A stretch of DNA of 64,000 bases from Megalonaias nervosa. Its lineage: Eukaryota > Mollusca > Bivalvia > Unionida > Unionidae. Position numbers and translations under genes: made by a program. Shown piece by piece: positions 42,401 through 57,400 of the stretch. Every line of letters begins with the position of its first letter. Within the stretch, counting starts at the first letter, position 1. The notes under the pieces are model-generated. The model had not been told where the DNA came from, did not search any database, and worked only from the letters and a program-made list of their open reading frames with translations. The stretch spans positions 1-64,000 of the forward strand of contig JAECUM010016822.1 in the NCBI GenBank assembly GCA_016617855.1. The letters are read 5' to 3'.

Positions 42401-45400
42401 AAAATATAAATTTTCAACAAAATCATTAAGAAGAAAGCTCCAAACATGGTTATCAGCTGGGTATCATGTTTGAAGAGTCCTTTATAACACCTGTATGTCA
42501 CGAACAGCTTCACCTCTTCCAAAGAAATGGAGTTATATACGATAGTGATACAGATCTCTAATTATCCATGAATAATCCAAAGCATGGTCAATCAAGCTAC
42601 ATTTTACTCTGTGTTAGATCTGTATACCCAATATCATATCAATGGCCACCTCAGAACTTTTCCAGATTGGAACGAATGAAAGTTAAAAGTAATCATTATA
42701 AAAAAATATAAATTTTTTATTGCTTTTTTCATATGACAGCCATCATTTAAATCTGATAATACAGCAATACTATCAAATCTGATACTATGGCAATACTATT
42801 ATTTTATTAATAATAATAATAATGTTTTATTTATAGAGGGTGACTCATTAGTCAAGGACTATTCTCCCTTGAGGCCCTCGTGCATATTGGAACTTGTGTA
42901 TGTTGGATCAGCAGGTCACTTATGACAAATTATATACTGTATGATAATCATCAATTCTAGTGAAACTTGCTGGCAAGCAATTGCCAAAGTTGCTAAAACA
43001 CAGGACTATTAAATCTGCAGTCCTTCAGCAAATTATCACCTATGTCATACCAAAGACTTGTAAAAATGGTACTAACAGCTGCCTTGCTTGATGCTTAGCA
43101 TTAAGCGGTTAGTGTTAGGACTGGTCGGCCTGGTGTCAGGATAATGTGACTTGGTGGGACATGATGCTACATGTCTGCGGCATGATGCCACAGTGCTAGA
43201 CATCACTATAAATTGCCACACTGCAGATACTCACAATAGCGATATGACTGAAAAATTGTTAAAGCTATGTTAAAAATCCAAATCACCCAATTCCTGTGTG
43301 CTTTGGTATAACTGTACAGTATAACTGTTTGATAATTATTCCAATCCCTGTGTACTTTGACCTATCTGTACAGTATTTGTCTGACAAATATTCCAATATT
43401 CCAATCTACATGCACTCTGACACAGCAGTACAGTGTACATGTTTGATAAGTATTCCAATCCAGGCATACTTTGACATTGTTATGGATATCTATATCACAT
43501 ACATTATTTTTATGATAAAGTCTTATTTGACTCATTGCTTAATGATATGTTTAAATTCTATATTTCTGTGCTGACCTGTATGGCTAAATTCTTAAGTTCA
43601 CATTAACAACTAATGTGATTGAAATAGGCCATGAATGAGTTGAATGAAGGTCAGGATATCATAGCATGATTCTAGAAGAAGATCTGAACTTTAGATATGT
43701 CATGACTGCCCTAGCTGCTGATTGGTCAAATTATTAAAAAAGAAAAACACTGATTGGTTAAAAAAGAAAAACAAAGTGTTGACACTATACTTCTGGGTCA
43801 AGCCATTATTTTATCGACATAAATATTAAATATTTACATTCCTATGGAACCCTTATGTGCTATCAGTCCAGTGTATATCTATACCAGACACTCATTTGAC
43901 AGAAATCTCAAGGAGACATATGATTCTGATTGAACATGATTAGAAACATAGCAGACATTAAATTACTGACCTTGTTCAAGTCAATGACCTGTATGACATC
44001 ATGCATAGAAATGGGACTGGATCCCTGACTTTTTCCTTCAGATTTTGTGCTGATAGTTATAGGTTCTGTTCCTGAACCAGACTTGTCCTGCAAATGAACA
44101 ATGTTTCTTAGAAAGTCTTGAAAAATATTGTTTGAAACATCTGGTTTTGAAAACTGTTCATGTCAATTATGTCTTTTGAAGGGAAGCGTGAAAGCATTTT
44201 CTTTCGGTATTAGTGATAACTGAGAAAAATATATACGTACCCACTAAATATAAATTACTGAAATTACAGAAAATATCATTGGAAATGAAATCATAAGCTG
44301 AAGGTTTTAAACTGTACAAGAATTCTTTATATGCAATTAAACAAAAAGGAAGCAGTTCTTGTACATATCTGGAATAAACTGAATCAAGTGTAAACTTAAC
44401 ACAATATGGCTCTGGCTAAAGAAAAGGATGAAACTAATCATGGAGAAAATGAGTTTTCCCCCTCTTTCTGGATACTGATTAGAGAAGATTACAAAAAATA
44501 CTCACTGACAATCACTCACACAACAAATACTCACTGAAATTACAAACACTGATAATACACTCACTAAGACTACACTCACTGACAGTACAAACACTCACTG
44601 ACAATACACTCAATGACAGTACAAAATATACTGACTATAAATTCCCACTGACTGTACAAACATTCACTGACAGTACAAACATTCACTGACAATACACTCA
44701 CTGATAGTACATATATACTGACTACAAATTCTCAATGACTGTACAAATATTCACTGACAGTACATTCACTGACAATAAACTCACTGACAGTACAAATATA
44801 CTGACTACAAATTCTCAATGATTGAACAAATATTCATCGACACTACAAATACTCATTGAAAGTACAAATGAGCCAATGGTGGCAAATTCCTTAAGAACTT
44901 TGTCAACTACATTAAAATCAGTATAATCTTCACTCTGGAACCAAAGTTTGCTTGAAAGTGACATTAGGTTTGAAGATCATCAAGAATGATTTTGTCCATA
45001 ACTGCCTGAAAATGATGAGTTTGAAGATTATCAAGAATGATTTTGTCTTTAATTGCTTGAAAATGACATCGAATTTGAAGATCATCAAGAAAGATTTTGT
45101 TCTGTAATTTAATGACAGTGACAGAAATTATGGTTCCCATCTTATGTCAGGCCACCATTTGTGCCTCATTAAGAGTGTCCTCTTATGAGGGAACAAAATG
45201 TACTTCAGTGTAACCAGACTTACTTACTGTACACCTCTTTATGCAGTACACCGGCTCCTCTGATATTTATTAATTATTTTTCTTATTTTCACTTGTTTAT
45301 TTAAATCCTATGCAAAGGACATCTGTCTACAAAGTAGTTTTGCAGTTCCTAGGGTGTCCTTTATACACAGATTTGATGCAGCTCAATGTGGCCATTTTTG

Positions 45401-48400
45401 ATAGCATCATTGCAAGTAGGGGTCAGTGTACTTGTTAGGCAGGGGTAGGTATTCACTATTGAATTGAAAATCATACTGTGATAATTGTAGTATCAACTTA
45501 AAAACTGCAATATTATTGTGATATATTGATTTGAGGAAAAAAGAAACCCACCATTTTTCAATTAGTTGATTGTAAACTCTTGTACAATAATATAATAGAT
45601 TGCTAACATTAAACAAAAGATCACAAGATGGTGATTAGGACAAGTATTTGCTTTGGACAAGCCAGACTCAATATCATAAAACAGCAAATTGTCCTGGTTA
45701 GTACTTGCTTTCAACAAGCCAGACTAAATAAGATTCAAGCCCTTCGTAATTTCATTAGAAAAATTAACATTAGCAACATATATTCTGCATAATGGAATTG
45801 CTCTGATAATCTTCCCATATGCAACAATGTAAAGACCATACTCTACATTTTTTCCACTACATCATGACACTGGGGCATGAGCATACATGGGATTGAAAAG
45901 ACATGTCAGGACAGGACAGATCAATTTACAAAATTTGGTTGGGAATTTTGACCTCAAAAGATGGAGGATTTTTATCGACCCAATTTTTAGCATGCAACTG
46001 GATAAAAATTTGAACAACTGAAAAAATTTACATTTTTTAAAATACTAAAATATGCACATCATCCCATCAAATGAATCCTTTCACAGCAACTTGCTGCCAT
46101 TCATATTCATTTTATATGTATCACAAGTATTTTTAGCATATTTGTGGAGATCACTGCCTGGATGATATTGGTGGCAGTCCTTATCATTGTTGATCTTAAC
46201 ACTTAGGAGATGATGTACTGTTACTGGATCCAGGCCGAGTGGTCTAAAGCGCTCTCCATTACATATCATTGCCATCTCACCTCTGCCTGCGTGGGTTCAA
46301 GTCTCAGGTTTGGCCAATATGGGTATATAAGAAAGCATGCCAGTAGCTTCTCGTAGGTCGGTGGTTCTTTCTTGGGTTTTCCCAGGTTCTTCCTCCACCA
46401 TTTATACTGGCTGCCATGTATAGTCTATCTTTTGCTGAAAAATGGCATTAAACCCTACAACAGCAACAACTGGATCCAGGTTTCCTGTCAGCCTGAATTT
46501 TCCTCAAAATGAAAAATGCTCTTTTATGTGTCTGGACTTGAATGTGTCAATGTCAGTACAGCTCTACCGATTCCATCAGGAAGTTAAAATCATTTCCAGC
46601 CTGACTGCTGGCTATAACTGCTCAAGATTGGTACTGTCTGGATTTAATTCTCATATTGTTTTAATGTCTGTAAGATTCTTCACATAAAGCACAAGCTTAT
46701 ATATTATACCCTCACATACTTTGTGACACTAAGTCTAATTACAGACATCTTTGTTCTTACTGTAACATTATCATCACTTTAAAAATGACAATCAAATCAG
46801 AAAATGATTATCTCTTACTAGTATTATAAACTGAGACAGAGACCTCATTCATCCCAGGCATGATGGATTACAATTGGATTTAGTGACATGTACTTTAGCA
46901 TTGTTTACATTCATGCTTACAAAGGATGAAATCAAGGTTAGTGGTATTGATGTCAGTTTTTGCAATACAATCATTCATAGGTGGTGTCAAACCTGGTCAT
47001 GTTTTGCAGATGGTCACTAACAAGAGATTATGTCTGGCTTTAGTTGACAAATAGTGTCTTGGCACATCTGTCTTTATCCACATTTGATGCAGATTCTGCA
47101 AACATGAATTTCAGAGACAGCATATTTGTCATCGTGGTTAATATGATTTTATGGGCTTGGGATTCTACATGACACAGGATGTCATTCCTGCCACAGTAAC
47201 AGACTTTAAAATAGCTTTAATGTAAAAGTAGAATGCATATTTATGTCCCTTTGAATGTGATTGCATTCAGGAAAATTCACATTTCGAATCATCATTGGAT
47301 TTTGTATATTGCTGTTGCTTGGAATTTGGTATTTTGACATTAGCACACTTAGACATCTCAACAAACCATAAACACTGCAGTCAAACCGACCACGTTTTAT
47401 GCCACTTTAACTCCTGAGTAATTGAGCCGTGGATAATCAATTAGCATCTTTAATACAGTCCAAATTAGTTTTGATTATACATAGCATAAACTCTAATCCA
47501 TGTCGGAACTGACACATCATGTGGAGTCAGATTCCAAGTAATGTTTATTATTTTATGCCCAAAAATATCTAATTAATATCTTTAATCCTTTCCAAATTCT
47601 GCTCACACACAGTATAATACACCCTGAAAACTTCAAATAATGAAATCAATTGACCATGGTGACAGGATCGAAGGGTACAATTAGCAACTACATGGTTTAG
47701 CACTGCTTAAGCTACTTCAGTCACATGATCATGGGCAGTATTACCATAAATTTACTACACGGGAACCAGAATGTGAAAAAAATAAAAATAAATTTTTCAC
47801 TAATAATTTTGCATATATTGCAGATTTCAGTGAGGGAAGTAAGACACCCCTATACTCAAAAAAAATCTGATGCAGGAGATTCACATGTATGCATGAGGTA
47901 ATAGAATATCCATATACACTAACAATATATCCTCATATTCCTGTGGTCATACTCATATACACTAGTACTATATCCTCATAGCCCTGTGGTCATACTCATA
48001 TACACTAGTACTATATCCTCATAGCCCTGTGGTCATTGTTGTTGTTGTTGTTGTTGTTGTAGGGTTTAACGCCATTTTTCAGCACAAGAAAGGCTATACA
48101 TGGGGGCCAGTATAAATGGTGTAGGAAGAACCATGGATCACTCCAGAAAGAACCACCGACCCACTAGAAGCTACTGGCAAGCTTTCTCACATACCCACAG
48201 TGGCTGAACCCGAGACTCGAACCCATGTGGACAGAGGTGAGATGGCAATGATCCGTAACGGTGATCACTTTAGACCACTAGGCCACTAGGGGCCCCAGCC
48301 CTGTGGTAATACTTATATACACTAACACTATATCCACAATGTCCTGTGGTCATATATACACTAGTACTATATCCTCATAGCCCTGTGGTCATACTTGTAT

Positions 48401-51400
48401 ACACTAAGACTATATCCACAATGCCCTGTGGTCATATTCATATACACTAAGACTATATCCTCATATCCCTGTGGTCATACTTGTATTCACTAAAATCTCA
48501 TATCCCTGTGTTCATACTTGTATACACTAAGACTAAAATCTCATATTCCTATGGTTGTACTTGTATACACTAGTACTATATCCTCACAGCCCTGTGGTCA
48601 TACTTGTATACATTAAGACTATATCCACAATGCCCTGTGGTCATATTCATATACACTAAGACCATATCCTCATATCCCTGTGGTCATACTTGTATACACT
48701 AAGACTAAAATCTCATATTCCTATGGTTGTACTTGTATACACTAGTACTATATCCTCATAGCCCTGTGGTCATACTTGTATACACTAAGACTATATCCAC
48801 AATGCCTTGTGGTCATATTCATATACACCATGACTATATCCTCATATCCCTGTATTCATACTTGTATACACTAAGACTAAAATCTCATATCCTGTGGTCA
48901 TACTCATATACACTAGCACTCTCTTCTCATATCCCTGTGGTCATACTCAGCCATGCCTGATGATACTGTTACCAGGTAGCTTAAAGTCAAGGTAAATCAG
49001 TGATCAATATTAATTAAGAGCTTATTCACTGGTACATAAGTAATAAGATACTTAAGTAATAGGAGCTTTCATACTGATGAAGAGTCACCATTATGGAATT
49101 ATCTTTATTCAGAATATGCCTGTGTCATTTGACAAGTGTGCTGATTAGGAAATATTTGCTAATATTTTTATGAAAATAATGTACTTTCATAAGAACATTT
49201 TTCATATGTTATATCAGTATCATGTTATACTGATATAATACATTAATATTGCATGTTATACTGATATAATACATTAATACTGCATCAATACCCATATAAT
49301 ACATTAATACTGCATGTTATACCAATATCATTAATACCACAGTTTTTGTTCTGTCAGGTTCATACCATGAAATACCAATATTTAATATGATCACAGACCA
49401 CTAGGACGATAATCAGAATTGAGTTTACAGAGGTCTGACTTGACAAGTTACTACGTAACGTTAAAAAAACCATTTCTTCAATGATAACAATTTTTGAACT
49501 GTAAGTTTGGAGTTTATTGGTCCTGAAAAAATGTGAGGTCCTGCTGAAGTAAAAAACACAAATGAAATTATGGCAATCATCAATCTGATTAACTTAAAAA
49601 TGCAAATGCAAAATATGCAAATCCCTTGGTGACCTGTAATTCACATTAATTTATCTTGTGATATTTTCTTTACTTGGAAGGTTTTAACTTGACAAGAATG
49701 GTTACCTTCTTGTTTGGAATATCAGAAGTAAGCCCAGTACAATACTTACAGCTTTTAGTAACCTTGGTGACACTGTCAGAGGCTTGACAGCCATGTGCTC
49801 TATAAAATCTGGCCTTCTGCAAGATTAGATAAAAGAAACTTCTTAAAACTGCAATTTCATTCTATAGTATGCATCTGATTATATGCAATATGGGTTCAAG
49901 TATGTCCCAATAAATGGGATGTTAAGATATATGTACCTTTAAACAAAAGTCTCCTAAGGTCTGATCCTCTAATGGGTGAAAAGAATTACCAGGAATTCAA
50001 GATAAGACCATTTTTTTCCCTTTTAACTGTCAAGTGTTGAAGCCATCTCAGATATTCATAAGTGATAAGATTTTCAAATTAACTGTACTGTGGTTCACAT
50101 AATGGATATAAGCTAGGCAATATTTTCACTTAAGACCAACTGGATATGATACGAAGTCTTCTGGTGAAAACTCACTTTATTATGACTTTCTGTTCCGGCA
50201 GAATTGTCATAACAAGATTTTCTAAGATGGCTGCCATGGTGGCCATATTGGATGTCAGGTTGGCATGATTTTTATTCAGGACCAGCTAGATATCATAAGA
50301 AGTCTTTAAGTGAAAACCCCATATATTACCATCCATGAAAGAGGAATAGTGATACATAACAAGATTTTCAAGATGGCTGCAATGGCCAATATACTGGATC
50401 TGAAATTAGGACCATTTTTTGAAATAGGACCAATTAGGTATCATAAAGAAGTCATTCATATGACCATCGAAGTAGGTGGAGTAGCAATAGCAAGATTTTC
50501 AAGATGGCTGTAGTGGTGGCCATATTGGGTATCATATAGGCACCATTTTCAATCAGGACCAACTAGACATCATAAGAAGTATTCGAGTGAAAACACAACG
50601 TTGATATGACCATCCATCCAGGTGGATTAGCAATAGAAAGATTTTCAAGATGGCCACCATGGCAGCTATTGGCACCATTTTCATTTAGTACCAACTACAT
50701 ATCATAAAAAGTCTTTTAGCAAAAACAACATGTTGATATGACCATCCATTCAGGAGAAGTAACATTAAGATTTTCAAGATGACCACTATCATGGCCATAC
50801 TGGATGTCCAAGCAGCACCACTTTCATTCAGGACTTACTAGACTATGGGATGAATGTGTGTATAATGTTTCAAGACAATCCTGGAAGTAGTTTAGGAGGA
50901 GTTGCAATAAAAATCTTGAGCTAATGGATTGATAAATGTTAGATGATGGAGAACGGACAATCCCATATGTTCCTCTGGTTATGACCAGTAGAGCTAAAAT
51001 CTCCATGACACTTATACTAATTAGATTGTGTCATGCACTGCATTATGCTACAAGACAAACGGGAAACACCTAAAAAAAAATTGTGAGCAGAATGATGTGT
51101 TTATCAGGAGATGACAATAATAATTACCAAGTTTCATGGCAATCCATTAATACACTGTTGGACTAGTTGCATTAATGAGATTGTGTCATAAAATCAGTCA
51201 AGTTAAAAGACAGAAAGGGCAATTAACTCTAAAAAGAATTGTCATATCAAAGTTGTTGATATGCATATCTTATGGGTAATGTTCATAATATTTACCAACT
51301 TTGACAGTAATTCTTTAAAACTGGGGGTCTAGTTGTGTTAACATTGTAAACATTGTATTATTATATCCAACAGTTACAAGACTATCATTAATGAATTATT

Positions 51401-54400
51401 GTATCTGACACAGTTACAAGACTATCATTAATGAATTATTGTATCCAACACAGGTACAAGACTATCACTATGAATTATTGTATCTGACACAGTTACAAGA
51501 CTATCATTAATGAATTATTGTATCTGACACAGTTACAAGACTATCATTAATGAATTATTGTATCTGACACAGTTACAAGACTATCATTAATGAATTATTG
51601 TATCTGACACAGTTACAAGACTATCATTAATGAATTATTGCATCCAACACAGGTACAAGACTATCATTAATGAATTATTGTATCTGACACAGTTACAAGA
51701 CTATCATTAATTAATTATTGTATCTGACACAGTTACAAGACTATCATTAATGAATTATTGTATCTGACACAGTTACAAGACTATCATTAATGAATTATTG
51801 TATCTGACACAGTTACAAGACTATCATTAATGAATTATTGTATCTGACACAGTTACAAGACTATCATTAATGAATTATTGTATCTGACACAGTTACAAGA
51901 TTAACATTAATGTATTGTTGTTTCCTACATATTTACAAGACAGAAAAAGGAATTTCTAGGAATTGAAGATAAGATCATTTCTTCCATTTTAATGCATCTG
52001 TGGCAGACATAATGGAGGTCAGATTGGCACGATATCCATTTAGTGCCAAACAGACATCATCTGAGGTCTTTTGGCAAAACTACATCTCAATATGACAATC
52101 AATTCATGGGGAGTAGCAATAACAAGATTTGCAAGACAGCCTGGTGGCAGCCATACTGGATGTACATTTGGCACCATTTTTCTTTATGAACAACTAGACC
52201 ATAGGATAAATGTGTGTGTGTGTCAAGTTTCATCCTCCAAAGAGTTTAGAACAGTAGCAATAACAAACATGTAATGGATGACAGATGAAAACACAATCCC
52301 ATAAGCTCTTTTGAGTGAGTGAGCAAGTGAGCGAATGTGCAATGGATGGACGGACTGACAGATGGACAGATGGATGGATGAATGGACATGTGGCTTTCTA
52401 TATACTCTAAATGAAGGGGGTATTAAGACATAAATCTGACACTTAATATCAAAGAATAGAAAGTATTTTAAATAATGTTCATGCATTGTCAAGGCCTGGC
52501 ATTAAGAGAAAGAATTATAGTGAAATATAAACCCATTATAATGTCCACTATTTGCAAGTACAGTACACGTATGCTGTTCAATATGAAAACTCTTACCTGC
52601 TATACTTCGTATTTTTTTATACCCAATGACACACAAATGGTATTTCACAAAGTTCCTGATTTGAAAAAACACCTCATTAACACCTTGGATACAATACTGT
52701 GTAAGTATCCATATATCAGTCTAAATTTCAGTTATTAACTAGTTTGACTTGAAAACATTTTACACTTGTACTGGGTTGAATGATGCATTTTTGACTTGGT
52801 ACTTAATGATACACCATTTTATTTGATTACCAAAGTCTGAAAGTTCACTTCAGGTTGTCCATTGAAGTGAGATTGTTTTACTGGCAGTCTACCTGTACTT
52901 CACTTGAAAGCACAAAGAAAAATAACAACTAGAAATGAAATTCCAATTTATTGTAGATCTAACAGGTGTGAACTATTTTTCAAGTACATTTAAAGAAAGG
53001 TATATAGGTACCATATACGATCACTTATAAGTCAGGTCCAACTGTAAAAAACATAGACCCTGACCTGCTGTTGCATAACGAAGCAGCAGATCAGAGTCTA
53101 TGTTGCCTATTCTACTTATTAATCCTAAAAATTGCATATACCCAGATATGCTGGCACACCATGTAATGGCAAATCTGTGTCTATACAGCTTGATCTGACT
53201 TACATGCGAGTATATACTGAAGATATGTGGAGAAATTAGTCAGCTGTGTATTGCATACACCTAAAGCATCTGAAAACATAATGATCTCAAGGCTACAAAT
53301 ATACATTAACTTTGATTTATCTATGACCTGATTACAAATTTACTAAATATACAACAACTGAAGTAACTAGTATAATGATCAACTGAGAAAGTTGACTGAT
53401 CAGCAGTAATAGGGTGTTAAGTATGTAGAAGGATTTAAACACATGATCATCAAGCTATATGCTGCCAATTAAATGGAAATGATTTATAAATGTAAATACT
53501 GTATAAAGAACTACAAAAACCCCAACAAAATTAGGAAGATAAACCCTTCCTAAAAATTTAAACATGAAGTACTATAAAGTAAAATCGTAAAGCTATTAAA
53601 ATTCTGTACAAGATATAAAGAATAAAAGATAAAGGTAAAAGGTATAAAAATCCTTAAATCACTGGGCCAAAACTTGTTATATAAACTACATTTCCTCATA
53701 AATTCCATTATTTTCTCTGCTGGTACATCATTATAAAGTTTCTTAATTGATCAGGATAAATGTCATTAATTGGAGTCCACAAAAACTACCATTTCAGTTT
53801 TCAAGAAGAATGGTTTCAACATATAGATAAAAGCTGACTTGTGTATAGATGGTTGTGTGTGTGCATGTGTGTGTGCGTGTGTGTGTGTGTGTGTGTGATT
53901 TAGATTTTTAATATAGCTTTAACAATTTTAGTCATATCGCTACAATATCTGCAGTGTGGCAGTTTACAGTGATGTTAACAGATAAAAGCTAACTTGTGTA
54001 TAGATGGGTGTGTGTATGTGTGATTTAGATTTTTAATGTAGCTTTAACAATTTTAGTCAAATCGCTACAATGTCTGCAGTGTGGCCATTTACAGTGATGT
54101 CTAGCACTGGGGCATAATGCCTCAGACATGTAGCATCATGTCCCACCCAGTCACATTATCCTGACACCAGGCCAACCAGTCCTAACACTAACCTCTTAAT
54201 GGGTGAAGTTTGATGATGTCATCAGATTTGAATATTCCTTGTGTATTTAATCAATTGTGCATCAACACTGTATATAAATTACAAAATTAGCAATTCCTTG
54301 ACAGTTTGTAAGAAATTTCCAAAACCCTTGTTAATGGGTGAAGTTTGATGATGTCATCAAATTTGAATATTCCTTGCATATTTAATCAATTGCGCATCAA

Positions 54401-57400
54401 CATTTCTGGCCAAAATGATCCAAATCTCCAGGGGTTAATGAGTTAATGCTGAGAACCAAGTGAGGCAGCCCCTAGTACTGTACCATTTTTATAAGTCTTT
54501 GGTATGACTTGGCCGCAGTTCGAACTTGTGACCTCCTGCATCTAAGGCAGACACTCTAACCACTTAGGCCACCAAAGCGATGTGTATAGATGGACTTCTT
54601 TAATTTGAAAAATGGCTAACGTAATAAAATCACCACAATGAAAGTTGGGATTGTACATAAATCACTGTCATATAATGCATGTACATGCAATAACATAAAC
54701 ACGAGTAACATTTCAGGCATTGTAATATAATACAGCAATAACACATTATGGTCTGAAATGTTTAAGTTTTGTTAGCCAACAAGGTTACTGGTATGTTTTG
54801 CTGTTTTCAGGTTTTAATGCCATTTCTCAGGGCAAGATGGGCTATATATGGCAGTCATTATAACTGATGGAGGAAAAACCTGGCAAAATTCTGGTAAGAA
54901 ACAATGACCCATGTGAAGCTACTGGTAGCTTTCTCACATACTCACATTGGCTGAGCTTGAGACTCGAACCTAGCAGACAGAGTGAGATGGCAGTGATTCA
55001 TAATGGTGAGTGCTTTTGACCATTCGATCACCTGAGGCCCCAGTTACTGGTATGCACACAAAGTTAAAGTTACATCAACTTTTAATATTTTTTACACACA
55101 TAATCAATATCTGGTTTTACTGGAAAAAACCCAATTAAAGTGTAATTTTCTTCACAATTGCTAATTCATGAATCCAGTGTACTTACTAAGGAGTGCTCAT
55201 ATGTTAAGGATTTTCATTTTCAGAAACACACTATCAATACCTACCTGGTTTTTATGCAAACAGCAAATTCAATCTGAACATTATTTATAAAATATTTTTG
55301 TGGACTTGAGTGTCTTTCATTTTTTATTTTTATGGCATATTTGTATTTTATAATATTTTCTTCAACTTTAAATTACAGATATTCAATTTATTCCTTAGGG
55401 CGCAGTATTTTGCAAATGTGAAATTCATGAATAATATATTCTAAAATTAAAACTCTTCACAACTCCAAATCTATGATCTCATTAGACCTGACGAAAGGTT
55501 ACTTTCCTTGATTTTATATGCAAACTGCTATTTTGATTCATACAATGGTAGCAAGGTCAACCAATCATATGCAAAGTTTGCTCATTACAGGGATTGTGTA
55601 TTTGCTGGACACATCCAGTTGATGAAAGGTTTTGACTGGCACATACTCTGCACAACTGGACATCAATACTTGTCAAATATCATTATATTATCTGGTCTTA
55701 GATTTGTTTATCCATTAAAAAACCAAATAAGCACATCAACAAATTAAAATTCAAAAATGTCACCACCTTGTATTTACAGATTGTTTCCCTGTCAGACACT
55801 CAACAGATGTGTTACCAATAAAACTTGTTTGGTCATTATGTTTTCCCAATTGTTTAAACACTATAGCCGCAGAAGACATAACACAATAGGTGTGAAATAT
55901 AATTTTCAAAAATCTTTTAAATGAATTAATTGTCCCAGGGTCTGTACTAAAGGCATTGCATCAGTCTCTCACACCAGGTGGATTGTAACTATATTATGTC
56001 ACAGTGTGTCATCATAGCATATTTTTAGAATATATGTGAAGCCTAGACCTGCATTAAGAAAAAAAGATACTAGCAATATATCATCATCTGTATTTGAGCT
56101 TTTTGTGGCATAAGATCAAATTTCACCATCTGACTTTACTCAAAATGCCCATTAATTAGATGTTATCTATTTTCCAAGCAGCAAGCTAGCTTGTTGTCAA
56201 TTAATAATTTTTAACAACTCTCGAGTGGGATAAACTACTGCTGTTGGGTAAATTCAGCTGTCTAGATTTCTGCTGAAAAAAATAATCTTTTTATATAAAT
56301 ACTTAAAGAGGACACCAGATTATGACAGATTTAATGCTAGCACTAAAACAGCAGCAATATCAAAACTGAAAATGACACATTTTCAGATACATTTATTAAT
56401 TAGGTATATAAAAGTTTGTTCTTTGGTGACAACCTGTTACATCTCCTTTGAAACATTTTTATGTTAAATTTTGCAAATAAATGGCTGCCATGTTAAACTC
56501 TGAATTAGAATTTCAGGATCTCTGATATGCACAGATCCTGCTCATTTTCAAACCCATCCAAGACCGTGATGATTTTAAGCCCATAAAGTTTGATCAGAAT
56601 CAGACCAGAAATATGGTTTTCAGTGTGGTAACAAGCTCCAACAATCAGATGCAAGATCACTTAATTCTTACACTGGTTCTCCCTCATCTCAAATCTTCAT
56701 GATATAAACATATATTCCATGTCAGATCAAAACTGGATTAGAAATGTGGCTTCCTGAGTTTTACCAATGAAAGCCAAGTTAATCATATGCATGATCACCT
56801 CATTCGTCTGGATGGATCTAGCTACTTATCAACTTGCTTGAGAGCTTTATGTGTTATGTATATGTAATTTAATTACTTGTGTGTTAGTTGTAAATTCTTT
56901 TTTATTTTATTTTTATTTCATTACATGTTATTGTAATGATAACTTTATTCACTGGATTTGACATTTTTCCAGAAAATTCAGTTCAGTTCTGTTTGTCCTG
57001 ATAAACAGGCAGTAGTAGAAACACTGTAGCTAATTGGTGACCTAGATTCAGAGCCAATTTCAAGTTTGGTGTTAACAATTTTTTATTATTATTGAATCTT
57101 ATAGTAAGATTTGTTCAGTGTAATCAAATCCATACATGGCACACATGATGGTTGGCATGTAATGTTTCTATGCTGCGCTAAAAAGGTGATCACGTGACCC
57201 ATACAGGTATTTATTCTGCATTGTAGTTAGGCTTAAAACTCATGTTACTATAGGGATTTTGGACATTCTTGCTTGAAACCTTTGGAGATCAAAGGTGTTT
57301 TTGTTGTGACCAGTTTGAGTTGAATTTCTTGTTTAAAGTAATTTATTTTCCCTGGAAACTAATAGTGCTCATCAGAATTCTTGGACAAAGACATTTATTG

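Noticed and set aside
51340..51945. CRISPR-like regular repeats
   Set aside because: Units are contiguous with no unique spacers, and the sequence is animal.
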